DNA from: Podochytrium sp. JEL0797
Taxonomy: Eukaryota > Chytridiomycota > Chytridiomycetes > Chytridiales > Chytriomycetaceae
DNA: 27,892 nt
Reading direction: 5' to 3'
Assembly (NCBI GenBank): GCA_027596195.1
Contig: JADGJG010000249.1
Location: 1 to 27,892, forward strand
Shown: positions 27,468 through 27,892 of the stretch, piece by piece
How the letters are laid out: each line of letters opens with the position of its first letter
How positions within the stretch are numbered: position 1 is the stretch's first letter
The notes under the pieces: generated by a model
What the model was told of the DNA's origin: nothing
Databases searched by the model: none
What the model saw: only the letters and a program-made list of their open reading frames with translations
Made by a program: the position numbers and the translations under genes

Positions 27468-27892
27468 TCAGGCAATAATATCATATCCATCGACATTGTT
27501 CTCCTTTTGAGTCTCGGACGTAACAGAGGCTGCGCGTTCTCCACTGCAGCCGACATGCACATCCACCAATCTTCCATCCCGTTCAAGCTTTGGAATCACG
27601 AGTGTCAACACTCCATCCTCAAGCACCGCCTTCACGTTCTGCAAGTCACCGAGTCTTGGAACGATGACCACCAATTCGACAGGTCCACGCGTCTCGTTCT
27701 TGCCTTCGATTTTGATTTGTCTCGTGTCGTCTGTGATGGTGGTGGTCAATTGTGAGCGGGAGAATCCGGGCACATCGACGGAGAGTTTGAAGAGATTTTC
27801 CTCGGCAGTGAATGAGTGAGTGGGGGTACGTGGAGTGGAAGTTTGTGGCTTGGGTTGTGCTGGAGCATTTGTGGAGGAGGCCGTGGCATCAG
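27468..27892 (-). CDS. Small heat-shock protein, Hsp20/alpha-crystallin family (C-terminal part)
   Basis: The window enters this minus-strand gene in mid-frame and covers about 140 residues to the TGA/TAA-type stop at 27468. Small heat-shock proteins are ATP-independent chaperones that hold unfolding proteins in oligomeric shells. After a Pro/Thr/Gln-rich linker comes the alpha-crystallin domain: AEENLFKLSVDVPGFSRSQL, ITDDTRQIKIEGK, ELVVIVPRLGDLQNVKAVLE and the family signature DGVLTLVIPK. The tail contains an unusual VDVHVGCSGERAAS segment and an acidic end. The start and any N-terminal introns are outside the window. The spacing between strand beta-4-like IKIEGK and the VELVV strand is short, with no long loop, and the N-terminal arm cannot be judged. 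Confidence 0.9.
   Translation of the reverse strand, partial: DATASSTNAPAQPKPQTSTPRTPTHSFTAEENLFKLSVDVPGFSRSQLTTTITDDTRQIKIEGKNETRGPVELVVIVPRLGDLQNVKAVLEDGVLTLVIPKLERDGRLVDVHVGCSGERAASVTSETQKENNVDGYDIIA

Noticed and set aside
27164..27586. N-terminal extension of Svf1 to upstream in-frame ATGs
   Set aside because: The extension crosses the Hsp20 3' region and polyadenylation signal and is Cys/Phe-rich without conservation. MLSWGKKS matches the family start.
1..27892. tRNA genes, rRNA, CRISPR arrays, transposases, integrases or viral genes
   Set aside because: No cloverleaf with box A/B, no regular repeat-spacer pattern and no mobile-element or viral protein signature was seen on either strand.

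Overview
The window is eukaryotic nuclear DNA. It is gene-dense and GC-rich, with short spliceosomal introns (most 50-76 nt, donors mainly GTGAGT, GTACGT or GTATGC, with CTAAC/CTGAC-like branch sites). Eleven protein genes are modelled, ten of them interrupted by 37 introns in total or cut by the window edge. The gene set (importin alpha, EMC3, a large Sec7/BIG-type ARF exchange factor, an alpha-arrestin-like protein, an Svf1-family protein and an Hsp20) together with the compact layout points to a fungus. A deep-branching one such as a chytrid is my best guess. No mobile element, rRNA, tRNA, CRISPR or viral sequence was found.

Layout. 1-1300 (-): N-terminal part of a coiled-coil protein with a short basic nuclear-localisation-like motif, running off the left edge. 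2071-4288 (+): importin alpha. 4586-8180 (+): a Gln/Gly/Pro-rich protein with an eIF4E-binding motif at its extreme N-terminus, read as 4E-T-like, whose frame ends in a 95-nt poly-C tract. 8181-9697: the only long stretch without a convincing gene; it holds simple repeats and an imperfect direct repeat. 9698-10949 (-): EMC3. 11054-12136 (+): unrecognised protein. 12181-13426 (-): RING/TRAF-type zinc-finger protein. 13722-14489 (+): unrecognised disordered, Gly-rich protein preceded by an overlapping uORF. 14604-17019 (+): arrestin-like protein. 17274-24544 (+): Sec7/BIG ARF-GEF of about 2,219 residues. 24685-25709 (+): short-chain dehydrogenase. 25790-27163 (-): Svf1 family. 27468-27892 (-): Hsp20, cut by the right edge.

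The genes are housekeeping functions (nuclear import, mRNA translation control, ER membrane insertion, Golgi/endosome traffic, stress tolerance) and do not form one pathway. The arrestin and Sec7 genes are adjacent and both act in membrane traffic. The Svf1 and Hsp20 genes are adjacent and both are stress-associated.

The most unusual signal is not a gene. Within many exons, on both strands, the coding strand changes from C-rich/G-poor near the 5' end to G-rich/C-poor near the 3' end, and the pattern resets after the next intron. The second signal is a core-promoter-like motif, A7-T-NNN-T-YGCC, at identical internal spacing just upstream of three different genes. The third is a run of 21 consecutive codons that all end in T inside the Sec7 gene.
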